A stretch of 59,944 nucleotides of DNA, taken from a virus. The position numbers and the translations under genes are program-made. Shown here piece by piece: positions 16,011 to 22,395 of this stretch. The stretch spans positions 1-59,944 of IMG/VR virus record IMGVR_UViG_3300005525_000005; one strand, written 5' to 3'. Numbering within the stretch: position 1 is the stretch's first letter; every line of letters starts with the position of its first letter. The notes under the pieces were generated by a model. It ran no database searches. It was not told where the DNA came from and saw only the letters and a list, made by a program, of their open reading frames with translations.

Positions 16011-16418
16011 ATGACATTGTCCGCATCAATCGCAGGTAAAGTATTCGTCTACTTCAATCTGCATCGCAAGTGCCTCAGCATCAAGGCGCTGGAGGGTGAA
16101 TACAAGGGTAAGGTGATAGGCTATGCCGACACGGTGGCGCTGCACAATTGCAAGTTCAAGGTGTCAGAGGCAGGGCGTCAGCGTGTCATCCGTGAGAAGC
16201 GCAAGAATGTGCATGCTGGTGTTGTCGGACACCTCATAAGCCTCAATCCCTGCGGCTATTTCATCGACGCCATCAAGAACATCGGCAGCCCCGTCAAATA
16301 TAACCCATACAAATATACGTCATTCGTTCATGCTGTGAACGAGACACCTGTACATGAGGCACGACACGTTGCCATCATTGCCAGCAATGGCAAGGCTTCC
16401 ATCTTTGCGGAGACTTAA
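16011..16418 (+). CDS. Early protein, unknown
   Basis: A 135-aa basic alpha/beta protein with the standard CTGAAAGGAAACACC leader. The N-terminal half (GKVFVYFNLHRKCLSIKALE, then YADTVALHNCKFKV) resembles a small beta-barrel module seen in other phage early proteins. It shares P6 with the gene at 15804 and is followed by the gene at 16421 after 2 bases. Confidence 0.65.
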   Translation: MTLSASIAGKVFVYFNLHRKCLSIKALEGEYKGKVIGYADTVALHNCKFKVSEAGRQRVIREKRKNVHAGVVGHLISLNPCGYFIDAIKNIGSPVKYNPYKYTSFVHAVNETPVHEARHVAIIASNGKASIFAET

Positions 16419-16420
16419 AC

Positions 16421-16639
16421 ATGCTCTCACATCGTTTCTACCTATCAGGTGGCAGCAACGGCTGGTGCATCAACGACGCAGCAATGGGCATGCCAGTGTG
16501 TGCTGACAAGCGTACACCACAGGCTGCGTTGGAGGTGGCGAAGGAGCTGAAGCTCGACATCTCCCCGCAGATGTGGTGCAGGAACACGCTGCAATGGGTT
16601 GACATCGTTGCCACGCTGTACAAAAGCCCCTCTGCTTGA
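16421..16639 (+). CDS. Small early protein, unknown
   Basis: A 72-aa protein, Trp- and Cys-containing (SGGSNGWCINDAAMGMPVC), without a recognised domain. It begins 2 bases after the previous stop, so it is coupled. Its TGA lies within the -35 box of P7, as the 73-aa gene's stop lies within P2. Confidence 0.6.
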   Translation: MLSHRFYLSGGSNGWCINDAAMGMPVCADKRTPQAALEVAKELKLDISPQMWCRNTLQWVDIVATLYKSPSA

Positions 16640-16665
16640 CTCAACAAATATCTTTCGCTTACACT
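16636..16665 (+). promoter_or_regulatory. Early promoter P7
   Basis: TTGACT, 18-base spacer, TACACT. Two copies of a GCAGC-AATGTC-GCTGC inverted repeat lie just downstream, between the start site and the DUF932 gene. Confidence 0.72.
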
Positions 16666-16674
16666 TCAATCCGT

Positions 16675-16714
16675 CGCAGCAATGTCGCTGCAACAAACGC
16701 AGCAATGTCGCTGC
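16675..16714. promoter_or_regulatory. Twin inverted-repeat operator candidate
   Basis: CGCAGCAATGTCGCTGC occurs twice (16675-16691 and 16698-16714), 23 bases apart center to center. Each copy has 5-bp arms GCAGC/GCTGC. The position just after P7 and before the ribosome binding site suits a repressor or RNA-level control site. Confidence 0.55.
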
Positions 16715-16734
16715 CTCCTTCTGAAAGAAACATC

Positions 16735-17589
16735 ATGCGTCAATCCCTCATCTTCTCCCGTCGCACCGACAACGGCATCATGTCTGCAAACGACATCATG
16801 TCCCGTGCTCCTGCCGTGTTCTCTGACACGAAGGCATCACGACTGACCGACCGTTACCAATCTCTGCGTACTAGCGACCTGCTGCCTGTCATGGCAGACT
16901 ACGGCTACTTCCCGACACAGGCTGCACAGAAGCGTGTGACGAAGGCATCGCCGGTTGCTGCCGAGCATAAGACACACATGGTTGCGTTTGCCAAGCATGA
17001 CGACAACGGCAACGGTAATGTGAGAGGCGAGATCATTGTGTACAACAGCCACGACGGCACCTCTGCAGTGCGGTTGTTTGCTGGTGCCTATCGCTTCATC
17101 TGCAGCAACGGCATCGTTGCTGGTGAAGGCATGCAACAGCGCATCCATCACACTGTCAAGTCGCTGGCAAACTTCGAGGAGTCGCTGCGTACCACCGTCA
17201 GCAATCTGCCGATGGTGCTGGCAGCGCTTGAGGCTGCACGTAACATCACCCTCGACGGACAACAGCGCTATGAGCTGGCGAAGCAAGCGGTGATGAAGCG
17301 TTGGGGCTTGTTCGACGACACCATCGTCGACGTTGACGGACGCCCCGTGAAGGGCAGCTATGCCACGACGAAGACCATTGCTGATGCTCTCGGTGTACAG
17401 CGTAGTGAAGACGACTTGTCCGACGCCTTCACTGTGTGGAATCGCATTCAGGAGAATGTGTTGCGTGGCAACGTGATGATCAAGTCCATCACCGACAACA
17501 ACGTCGGCATGCGTAAGGCTCGACCCATCACCGCAGTGGCAGAGCATGTCCGTGTCAACACGGAGTTGTTCGACCTGCTGCCTGCATAA
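16735..17589 (+). CDS. DUF932 family protein
   Basis: A 284-aa protein of the DUF932 (phage/plasmid-like, TIGR03299) type. It shows the family's central segment, a beta-rich core ending in FAGAYRFICSNGIVAGEGMQ, followed by long helices (VKSLANFEESLRTTVSNLP) and a C-terminal helical region. The biochemical function of DUF932 is not established. The ATG at 16735 has GAAAGAAACATC upstream. It is driven by P7 through the twin inverted repeats. Confidence 0.85.
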   Translation: MRQSLIFSRRTDNGIMSANDIMSRAPAVFSDTKASRLTDRYQSLRTSDLLPVMADYGYFPTQAAQKRVTKASPVAAEHKTHMVAFAKHDDNGNGNVRGEIIVYNSHDGTSAVRLFAGAYRFICSNGIVAGEGMQQRIHHTVKSLANFEESLRTTVSNLPMVLAALEAARNITLDGQQRYELAKQAVMKRWGLFDDTIVDVDGRPVKGSYATTKTIADALGVQRSEDDLSDAFTVWNRIQENVLRGNVMIKSITDNNVGMRKARPITAVAEHVRVNTELFDLLPA

Positions 17590-17602
17590 GGGCTGACGTC
17601 TT

Positions 17603-17728
17603 GTGACGTCATGCCCTCAGCCTCCGAAGGTGTGGCCCTTCCCAACGTGGAAGGGTCTGCCTTACAAGCCTCCGAAGAAGCCTAAGCCTGAGCCGGTGTG
17701 GAAGACAACTCCCCCGGCTCCTTTTTGA
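17603..17728 (+). CDS. Possible 41-aa proline-rich peptide
   Basis: A GTG-initiated frame encodes a Pro/Lys/Trp-rich peptide (KVWPFPTWKGLPYKPPKKPK). The amino acid pattern looks selected, but no good ribosome binding site is present and its 3' end overlaps a terminator-like hairpin. It might act as an SH3-ligand-like or host-factor-binding peptide. Low certainty. Confidence 0.35.
   Translation: MTSCPQPPKVWPFPTWKGLPYKPPKKPKPEPVWKTTPPAPF
17690..17726 (+). terminator. Terminator-like hairpin after the DUF932 gene
   Basis: A 7-bp stem GAGCCGG/CCGGCTC with a 17-base loop is followed by CTTTTTG. It closes the promoter array and precedes the ORFan cluster at 17739. Confidence 0.55.
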
Positions 17729-17738
17729 AGGAACACAT

Positions 17739-17930
17739 ATGCAACACGTTTGGGTAGTGGAGTCTCTTGGTGACGACACACCAACATTGTTATCGGTGCA
17801 TACCGATAAAGAATCAGCCAATGCAGCCCGCGATGCTTACGTCAAGAGCTACAGATATGGCGGCATTCAATCCGATTATTGGATTCACTCTATGAAACTC
17901 AACCCGTGTTTGGTTGAGGATGATATTTGA
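17739..17930 (+). CDS. Small ORFan
   Basis: A 62-aa protein with GAAGGAACA before the ATG. The sequence (HTDKESANAARDAYVKSYRY) resembles small phage proteins that carry a strand-helix-strand fold. It opens the tightly packed ORFan cluster. Function unknown. Confidence 0.65.
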   Translation: MQHVWVVESLGDDTPTLLSVHTDKESANAARDAYVKSYRYGGIQSDYWIHSMKLNPCLVEDDI

Positions 17931-17947
17931 AAACGAAAGGACATCAC

Positions 17948-18214
17948 ATGAAAACCTTCACCGTCATCATCTACAGCGATCCCGGTCATGCTTGGGCTAA
18001 ATGTCGTAGAGAGGTATTGAGCAACCTCGGCATTGCTAACAAGGTGTCAGCGTATTCCTATCAGCGTGGAGACTACGTCTACCTTGAAGAGGATTGCGAC
18101 TACCCTCTGCTGGTGGATGCGTTGCGTCAGCGTAACACCCGCGTCAAATGCGTAGAGCGTAGTGCCAACAACAGCAGCCGCATCCGTGGCTATGAACGCT
18201 ACGTGAATGTCTGA
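17948..18214 (+). CDS. Small ORFan, GIY-like fold not supported
   Basis: An 88-aa alpha/beta protein (FTVIIYSDPGHAWAKCRREV) with AAAGGACATCAC before the ATG at 17948. The sequence AYSYQRGDYVYLEEDCDY is a conserved-looking block seen in similar small phage proteins. No catalytic motif. It is followed by a 4-frame overlap with a membrane peptide gene. Confidence 0.65.
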   Translation: MKTFTVIIYSDPGHAWAKCRREVLSNLGIANKVSAYSYQRGDYVYLEEDCDYPLLVDALRQRNTRVKCVERSANNSSRIRGYERYVNV

Positions 18215-18281
18215 CGACGACAGCATATTCTGGGCAGCAGCTATATTGGCGCTGCCCTTCTTCCTTCAATTCATTGTGTGA
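18207..18281 (+). CDS. 24-aa membrane peptide
   Basis: A 24-aa peptide with an acidic start (MSDDDS) and one membrane segment (FWAAAILALPFFLQFIV). Its ATG overlaps the stop of the previous gene by 8 bases, and it is followed 4 bases later by the next ATG. It resembles the micro-peptide at 15349 in design. Confidence 0.5.
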   Translation: MSDDDSIFWAAAILALPFFLQFIV

Positions 18282-18285
18282 ACAA

Positions 18286-18429
18286 ATGAACATCGAACAA
18301 ACCCTGTTGGAAATACGTAGCCGTAATGAAGAACGTCTGCGTGATGCCATCGCTAGGATGGGTACAAAATATCTTCTGCATCCTGCTAACAGGGTGAAGA
18401 AGCTTTCGAAGAAAGGAAAACGCAAGTGA
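18286..18429 (+). CDS. 47-aa basic helical protein
   Basis: A 47-aa charged peptide (IEQTLLEIRSRNEERLRDAI) ending in a basic cluster KKLSKKGKRK. It is likely helical and may bind nucleic acid. The stop overlaps the GTG start of the next gene. Too short to classify. Confidence 0.5.
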   Translation: MNIEQTLLEIRSRNEERLRDAIARMGTKYLLHPANRVKKLSKKGKRK

Positions 18430-18635
18430 TAAGCGAAGTCGATCTGCGTGATTGGGAACAGCTTGATACAGTGCCGCTGTATTCTGTGCCGCGTAACACC
18501 TACATCAAATTGGGTGACGACTACTTCTTCTTCGATCACATCGATGGCATGTATTCATTCTGTCTCGACATGAATAATATGGTCTATCACATCATGGCAA
18601 CAACCCCTGTCATTCCTCTGAGGAAACCTGCATGA
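18426..18635 (+). CDS. Small ORFan, GTG start
   Basis: A 69-aa acidic, aromatic-rich protein (YIKLGDDYFFFDHIDGMYSF) beginning at GTG 18426 after AGAAAGGAAAACGCAA. Its end overlaps the ADP-ribosylglycohydrolase start by 4 bases (ATGA), so the two are coupled. Function unknown. Confidence 0.6.
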   Translation: MISEVDLRDWEQLDTVPLYSVPRNTYIKLGDDYFFFDHIDGMYSFCLDMNNMVYHIMATTPVIPLRKPA

Positions 18636-19459
18636 AACGTGAACAAGTTGTCGGTATGTTCGTCGGCGTATTCCTTGGCGATATGCTGGGTGCGCCATAC
18701 GAGTTTCAAGATGAGATGGACGTTGACGACGTTGTTCTCAAGACAGGCGGCGCTCACAAGGTGTCGTTGGGCGAATACACCGACGACGGAGCGCTGACGT
18801 TAGCTCTTGCAGAGAGCTACATTGCCCGTGGCTGCTTCGATGCACACGATGCCAGCAATCGGTTTAAGCAATGGAAGACCACTGGCAAGTATGGCACACG
18901 TGGCTATGCCTTCGACATTGGACGCACCACTGCAGCAGCCATCGACAGGATGCCTTCTGTTGTGTACGCTGCAGATGGTGGAGACATGGACAGTGGCAAC
19001 GGTAGCATGATGCGTATTGCTGCCTGCATTGCTGCCAACCACAACAACCCAATGAAGGCATTAGCAGATAGTATAGCTGCCAGCCTGATGACGCATGGCA
19101 ACAGCGACATCCTCGCCTATACCACAGCATATGTCGATGAGATATTTAATGGAGCAATGTCGCGATATAAGTCGCTGAAGTCTCATCCAAATAAATATGC
19201 CCATGCCAGAGGCACGGTGATGTATGCATACAACGCTGCTCGACATGCCCTGCATCATGGTGGCAGAGATGGTGGCGCTGTGCTGCGTCATGCCATATCA
19301 TATGGACACGACACCGACACCAACGCTGCCATTGCTGGTGCTTGGGTAGGTGCGAAGTATGGCATCGATTGCTTCCCACAGGAATATATCGATGTGCTGC
19401 AGAATAAGCAACGCATCTTCGATGTGGCAAATAAGTTGTTTGAGATGGGAGAGATGTGA
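18632..19459 (+). CDS. ADP-ribosylglycohydrolase family protein
   Basis: A 275-aa ARH/DraG-type enzyme, expected to remove ADP-ribose from protein or nucleic acid. The family's metal and substrate motifs are present: GDMLGAPYEF at residues 16-25, YTDDGALTLALAES at 49-62, GNGSMMRIA near the middle and HDTDTNAAIAGAWVGAKYG near the end. All the key aspartates are kept, so it should be active. The length is normal for the family. It lies among ORFans, upstream of replication genes, and may counter host ADP-ribosylating defences or balance a phage ADP-ribosyltransferase. Confidence 0.88.
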   Translation: MKREQVVGMFVGVFLGDMLGAPYEFQDEMDVDDVVLKTGGAHKVSLGEYTDDGALTLALAESYIARGCFDAHDASNRFKQWKTTGKYGTRGYAFDIGRTTAAAIDRMPSVVYAADGGDMDSGNGSMMRIAACIAANHNNPMKALADSIAASLMTHGNSDILAYTTAYVDEIFNGAMSRYKSLKSHPNKYAHARGTVMYAYNAARHALHHGGRDGGAVLRHAISYGHDTDTNAAIAGAWVGAKYGIDCFPQEYIDVLQNKQRIFDVANKLFEMGEM

Positions 19460-19824
19460 TGACCGACCTTCGCAGAATGCGTGAAGCCGACTACCATCCC
19501 GACCGCTGGATGATATTGAAGATATTTGAACGTGAGTCTGCAAAGACTCACTATCGCGTCTTTGCTACATGGGGTGGCAGCTATCTCGGTGGTCAATCAT
19601 GGCAGATGAACAGTGGCATCGTCTCAGTTGATGAGGATGATGCATATTTCTATTTCAATGGTTCTTCTGGTAGCGTCTATGCCTGCCACAAGAGTGATGG
19701 TGCATATGGTGCATTCTCCTTTGGACTATCGCAGCTTCATTACATGATGGAGCAGGCAAGAGGCATGATAGAAGTGATTGAAATGCCTGAACATACAAAC
19801 TGGAAAGGACTAAAATATGACTGA
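19456..19824 (+). CDS. Early ORFan
   Basis: A 122-aa protein coupled to the ADP-ribosylglycohydrolase by a 4-base overlap. It is Tyr/Trp-rich (RVFATWGGSYLGGQSWQMNS) with beta strands and a C-terminal helix (LHYMMEQARGMIEVIEM). No domain recognised. The close coupling suggests that it acts in the same process as its neighbour, but this is only positional. Confidence 0.6.
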   Translation: MMTDLRRMREADYHPDRWMILKIFERESAKTHYRVFATWGGSYLGGQSWQMNSGIVSVDEDDAYFYFNGSSGSVYACHKSDGAYGAFSFGLSQLHYMMEQARGMIEVIEMPEHTNWKGLKYD

Positions 19825-20011
19825 AACAATGGATTATTTAGCTAGCGACTTCGCACGTTGTGCCAGCAACCCGTTGCATGTTGAATGCAGCACATGCCTG
19901 CGTAACGTCAACATCAGTCCTGTCAAGCCTGACACGCGGCAGGTATGGATAGGATTTTGGGTGCTTGATACACCCTGTGCTTCACGTGTACCAATGGAGA
20001 CATCGAAATGA
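19817..20011 (+). CDS. Small Cys-containing ORFan
   Basis: A 64-aa protein with two CxxC-like sites (CSTC, then further Cys) within LHVECSTCLRNVNISPVKPD. It could be a small zinc-binding protein. It overlaps both neighbours (8 bases upstream, 4 bases downstream). Confidence 0.55.
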   Translation: MTETMDYLASDFARCASNPLHVECSTCLRNVNISPVKPDTRQVWIGFWVLDTPCASRVPMETSK

Positions 20012-20163
20012 AAATGTGTAACGGCACCTGTCAGCAGGGACGCAAAGAATGCAATTGCAACTACGACGAAGTCGATGAAATATATGTTGCATTCATCAAG
20101 AGGATAGTGCTTGTCACCATCATCTTCGTTTGCTTGATTGGCTATTTGATGGTGGCAGCATGA
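20008..20163 (+). CDS. 51-aa Cys-rich membrane protein
   Basis: A 51-aa protein with an N-terminal cysteine cluster (MCNGTCQQGRKECNC) and one C-terminal membrane segment (IVLVTIIFVCLIGYLMVAA). ATGA overlaps link it to the genes on both sides. This is a soluble metal-binding head with a membrane anchor in miniature. Function unknown. Confidence 0.6.
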   Translation: MKMCNGTCQQGRKECNCNYDEVDEIYVAFIKRIVLVTIIFVCLIGYLMVAA

Positions 20164-20459
20164 GCGGTGGATATTTCAACTACGATCAATATAAGATTGG
20201 ATATATCGTCCACTCCATTGAGCAGCTTGTTATTAATAATGACAGCAAAGAGCTTAATGACTGGGGAAATGCCAAAGGCAGAGGCTATTCCAAAGACACC
20301 ATCGAAGCCTTCGAAGAAGCCATCTTCTTTCTACGCACTGCACAGATATATGCACATCGCATAGATTGGTTGGTGAGTGGAGATGATGGTGAAGAAAACT
20401 TTCACATCCGTCTCAACAAAGAACTGGAAGAGGAACAGCATGATAAAGCTGAAACGTAA
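20160..20459 (+). CDS. Early ORFan
   Basis: A 99-aa acidic helical protein (SKDTIEAFEEAIFFLRTAQI) starting within the previous stop codon. A second start in another frame at 20440 overlaps its end by 20 bases. No family recognised. Confidence 0.6.
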   Translation: MSGGYFNYDQYKIGYIVHSIEQLVINNDSKELNDWGNAKGRGYSKDTIEAFEEAIFFLRTAQIYAHRIDWLVSGDDGEENFHIRLNKELEEEQHDKAET

Positions 20460-20703
20460 CGAACGTGTCGTTGCTGTCATTCCGGAAATAATTACTGGTG
20501 CAGGCTATCGCAACAGTCCTCTGTGGGTCTACATTGTTGACAACATTGCTGGGACATACAGAGAAGAATGTTTACAGCCTGAAGACCAGAACGCTAGAAT
20601 GCGTGTGTTGTTTTCAACACTTGAAACAGCGCATGAGACGATGAAGGCTCTGGTGATGGTGAACAATGTTGTTCGTGAAGACATTCAACCACATGGGTAT
20701 TGA
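20440..20703 (+). CDS. Early ORFan
   Basis: An 87-aa alpha/beta protein (RNERVVAVIPEIITGAGYRN) with AGAGGAACAGC before the ATG. No motif seen. Its frame ends 3 bases before the next ATG. Confidence 0.6.
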   Translation: MIKLKRNERVVAVIPEIITGAGYRNSPLWVYIVDNIAGTYREECLQPEDQNARMRVLFSTLETAHETMKALVMVNNVVREDIQPHGY

Positions 20704-20705
20704 CT

Positions 20706-20882
20706 ATGATCGATGACAAGTTTCAACAACTCTGCAATACCTTTGGCTTCGCCCCGTCACGGGCACTGCGGGAGTTGATTGATTGCGTGAGAACGCAGGA
20801 GATTGAGGCGTGTGTGCGTCTGGCCGAGGAGACGAAGGCTCCGTTTACAGCGGATGTAATTAGGGCAAGGAGTAACACATGA
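20706..20882 (+). CDS. Small helical protein
   Basis: A 58-aa protein (MIDDKFQQLCNTFGFAPSRA, then a second helix with EIEACVRLAEETKAP). It marks the start of the GC-richer stretch, and its style matches short proteins common in beta- and gammaproteobacterial phages. Function unknown. Confidence 0.6.
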   Translation: MIDDKFQQLCNTFGFAPSRALRELIDCVRTQEIEACVRLAEETKAPFTADVIRARSNT

Positions 20883-21160
20883 CACAACCCGAAGCCCTGC
20901 GGCTGGCTGATGAGTGCGACGAAGGCATGGTTGATTTTCCAGATGTCGCTGCCGAACTGCGCCGCCTTCATGCTGAACTGGAGCGGTGCAAACAAGTGTG
21001 CTCTGCCACTTCTGAGAGTTGGCGGGCAGATGCTGAATCGTGGAATGCCCAGCGTGATGCGCTGCTGGAGGCGTTGAAGAACATTGAACACAGAACCAAC
21101 GATCCCGTGACTGTTGCAATGGCGCAGGTGGCTATTGCCAAAGCAGAGGAGAACACATGA
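20879..21160 (+). CDS. Helical protein of RCKQVC type
   Basis: A 93-aa helical protein with AAGGAGT before the ATG. The opening (TQPEALRLADECDEGMVDFP) matches a widespread family of short phage proteins, and the middle ERCKQVCSATSESWR recurs in the gene at 21632. It is GC-rich compared with the genes to its left and right. Function unknown; it is probably part of an acquired module. Confidence 0.7.
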   Translation: MTQPEALRLADECDEGMVDFPDVAAELRRLHAELERCKQVCSATSESWRADAESWNAQRDALLEALKNIEHRTNDPVTVAMAQVAIAKAEENT

Positions 21161-21252
21161 CCCGCATCCATTACTGGTGCCCGGTGTACCGGGCGTATGT
21201 CTATGCCTTGGTGCCGACCGAGGTTGCTTTCAAACTGATGGGGTGGGTATGA
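21157..21252 (+). CDS. 31-aa peptide
   Basis: A 31-aa peptide (TRIHYWCPVYRAYVYALVPT) with GAGGAGAAC 4 bases before the ATG and ATGA overlaps at both ends. It is aromatic and mildly hydrophobic. Translation is likely, function unknown. Confidence 0.5.
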   Translation: MTRIHYWCPVYRAYVYALVPTEVAFKLMGWV

Positions 21253-21635
21253 CCACCCTGCGAACCGCCGCCCAGCAGGCGCTGGAGGCGTTGGAAGAAA
21301 GCCTGTACGCAACCACAGACAAATCGCAATTCCTTGCATTTGAAGCCATCACCGCCCTCCGCGCCGCGCTGGCAGAGCCGGTGCAGGAGCCGGTGCAGGA
21401 GCCTGACCTTTCCCGCTGCCCCCAATGCGGAGGCCCTGCCGACAACGGCCACGACCGAAGCATTCCACCATCACCGTACTTCTGTACCAAGTGCATGGCA
21501 GAGCCAGTTCCCGTGGCGTGGATGCACGTACCGTACCCCGGAAACGCAATTAGCCCGATGCTCAGCCTGAGCAAGCACCGAGAGCCAAGCATATACGCAG
21601 CGTCGGTGCCGTTGTATATCAAGGAGCAGCTATGA
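21249..21635 (+). CDS. Zinc-ribbon-containing small phage protein
   Basis: A 128-aa protein. The N-terminal helix (TAAQQALEALEESLYATTDK) and a second helix with ALRAALAEP are typical of modular accessory proteins of proteobacterial phages. Then CPQCGG and, 22 residues later, CTKC form a zinc ribbon, followed by a PVAWMHVP segment. A short tandem EPVQEPVQEP joins the parts. It is GC-rich. Role unknown; similar proteins are exchanged by module shuffling. Confidence 0.72.
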   Translation: MTTLRTAAQQALEALEESLYATTDKSQFLAFEAITALRAALAEPVQEPVQEPDLSRCPQCGGPADNGHDRSIPPSPYFCTKCMAEPVPVAWMHVPYPGNAISPMLSLSKHREPSIYAASVPLYIKEQL

Positions 21636-22081
21636 AGGACTTAGCCGACGACCTTGCACTAAACGTGCGTAACGCCATTGCGTACATCAAGGAACTAGAG
21701 GCAGAGCTTGCAAGATGCAAACAAGTGTGCGCTGCTACCGCCGAGGCATGGCGCGAGGAGGCCGCGCTGGCAGAGCCGGATGTTCCCGCAACCAACTTCG
21801 GGAACATGGAGCCGGTGGCGTGGCTGTGGCAGCACAGAGAGACAGGCCGCACCCGTGTGCTTATGCCCGATGAGCGCACCGCGACTGATGTTGCAGCCGC
21901 ATGGGATGTGGTCGGCCCGTTGTATCTTGCCCCGCCCCAGCGCAAGCCCATGAATGAATTTGATGCTTTGCGCCTTGTTACGGAATCAATAGGTCGCCTG
22001 CAATCCGCAGGCCCGGTGGAAGGGTTGATAGGAATAATTCGCGCCATCGAGCGGGCGCATGGGATTGGAAAACATCGATGA
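21632..22081 (+). CDS. Modular accessory protein with RCKQVC segment
   Basis: A 149-aa protein. Its N-terminal helix carries ARCKQVCAATAEAWREEAA, nearly the same as in the 93-aa protein at 20879, then an EPVAWLWQHRETGR segment and a C-terminal helical domain (FDALRLVTESIGRLQSAGPV). AAGGAGCAGCT precedes the ATG. GC-rich, probably acquired along with its neighbours. Function unknown. Confidence 0.7.
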   Translation: MKDLADDLALNVRNAIAYIKELEAELARCKQVCAATAEAWREEAALAEPDVPATNFGNMEPVAWLWQHRETGRTRVLMPDERTATDVAAAWDVVGPLYLAPPQRKPMNEFDALRLVTESIGRLQSAGPVEGLIGIIRAIERAHGIGKHR

Positions 22082-22395
22082 CCTGCCGCTACCCATATTG
22101 CGATGCTGGAGAAATGGGAGCATTCTGCAAAGATGAATGCCAATCATGTCCACACGGTGTAGACGATGGCAATTGCAAAGAATGCTATGAACAAAACACT
22201 CGCGAAGTATGCAAACATTTCAATCCAGTAGACCAGCCTTGCGACAAATGCAAAGTCGAAAACGCCGCATCCAAAGAACGTCAATTCATCATCAATTTTC
22301 TGGAGAGTATGCATGAGCGCTGTCTTGGAACACACAACTACTACCTCCACGCAGCCCATTGCATCCGCAACCTGCCTTCCACTAAATCTACGTAG
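22078..22395 (+). CDS. Cys-rich protein upstream of the recombinase
   Basis: A 105-aa protein with 13 cysteines in the first two thirds (for example CRYPYC, CKDECQSCPHG, CKECYEQ and CDKCKV), a strong sign of zinc binding. The C-terminal part is helical with His and Tyr. It overlaps the recombinase start by 83 bases in a different frame. It may be a recombinase regulator, but that is inferred from position only. Confidence 0.65.
   Translation: MTCRYPYCDAGEMGAFCKDECQSCPHGVDDGNCKECYEQNTREVCKHFNPVDQPCDKCKVENAASKERQFIINFLESMHERCLGTHNYYLHAAHCIRNLPSTKST

Noticed and set aside
16675-16714. CRISPR-like array
   Set aside because: Only two short copies, palindromic, with a 6-base gap; no cas genes anywhere in the window.
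17948-18214. GIY-YIG-type nuclease in the 88-aa ORFan
   Set aside because: A VIIYSD/YVYL pattern hinted at it, but the GIY...YIG spacing and the catalytic Arg/Glu are absent.
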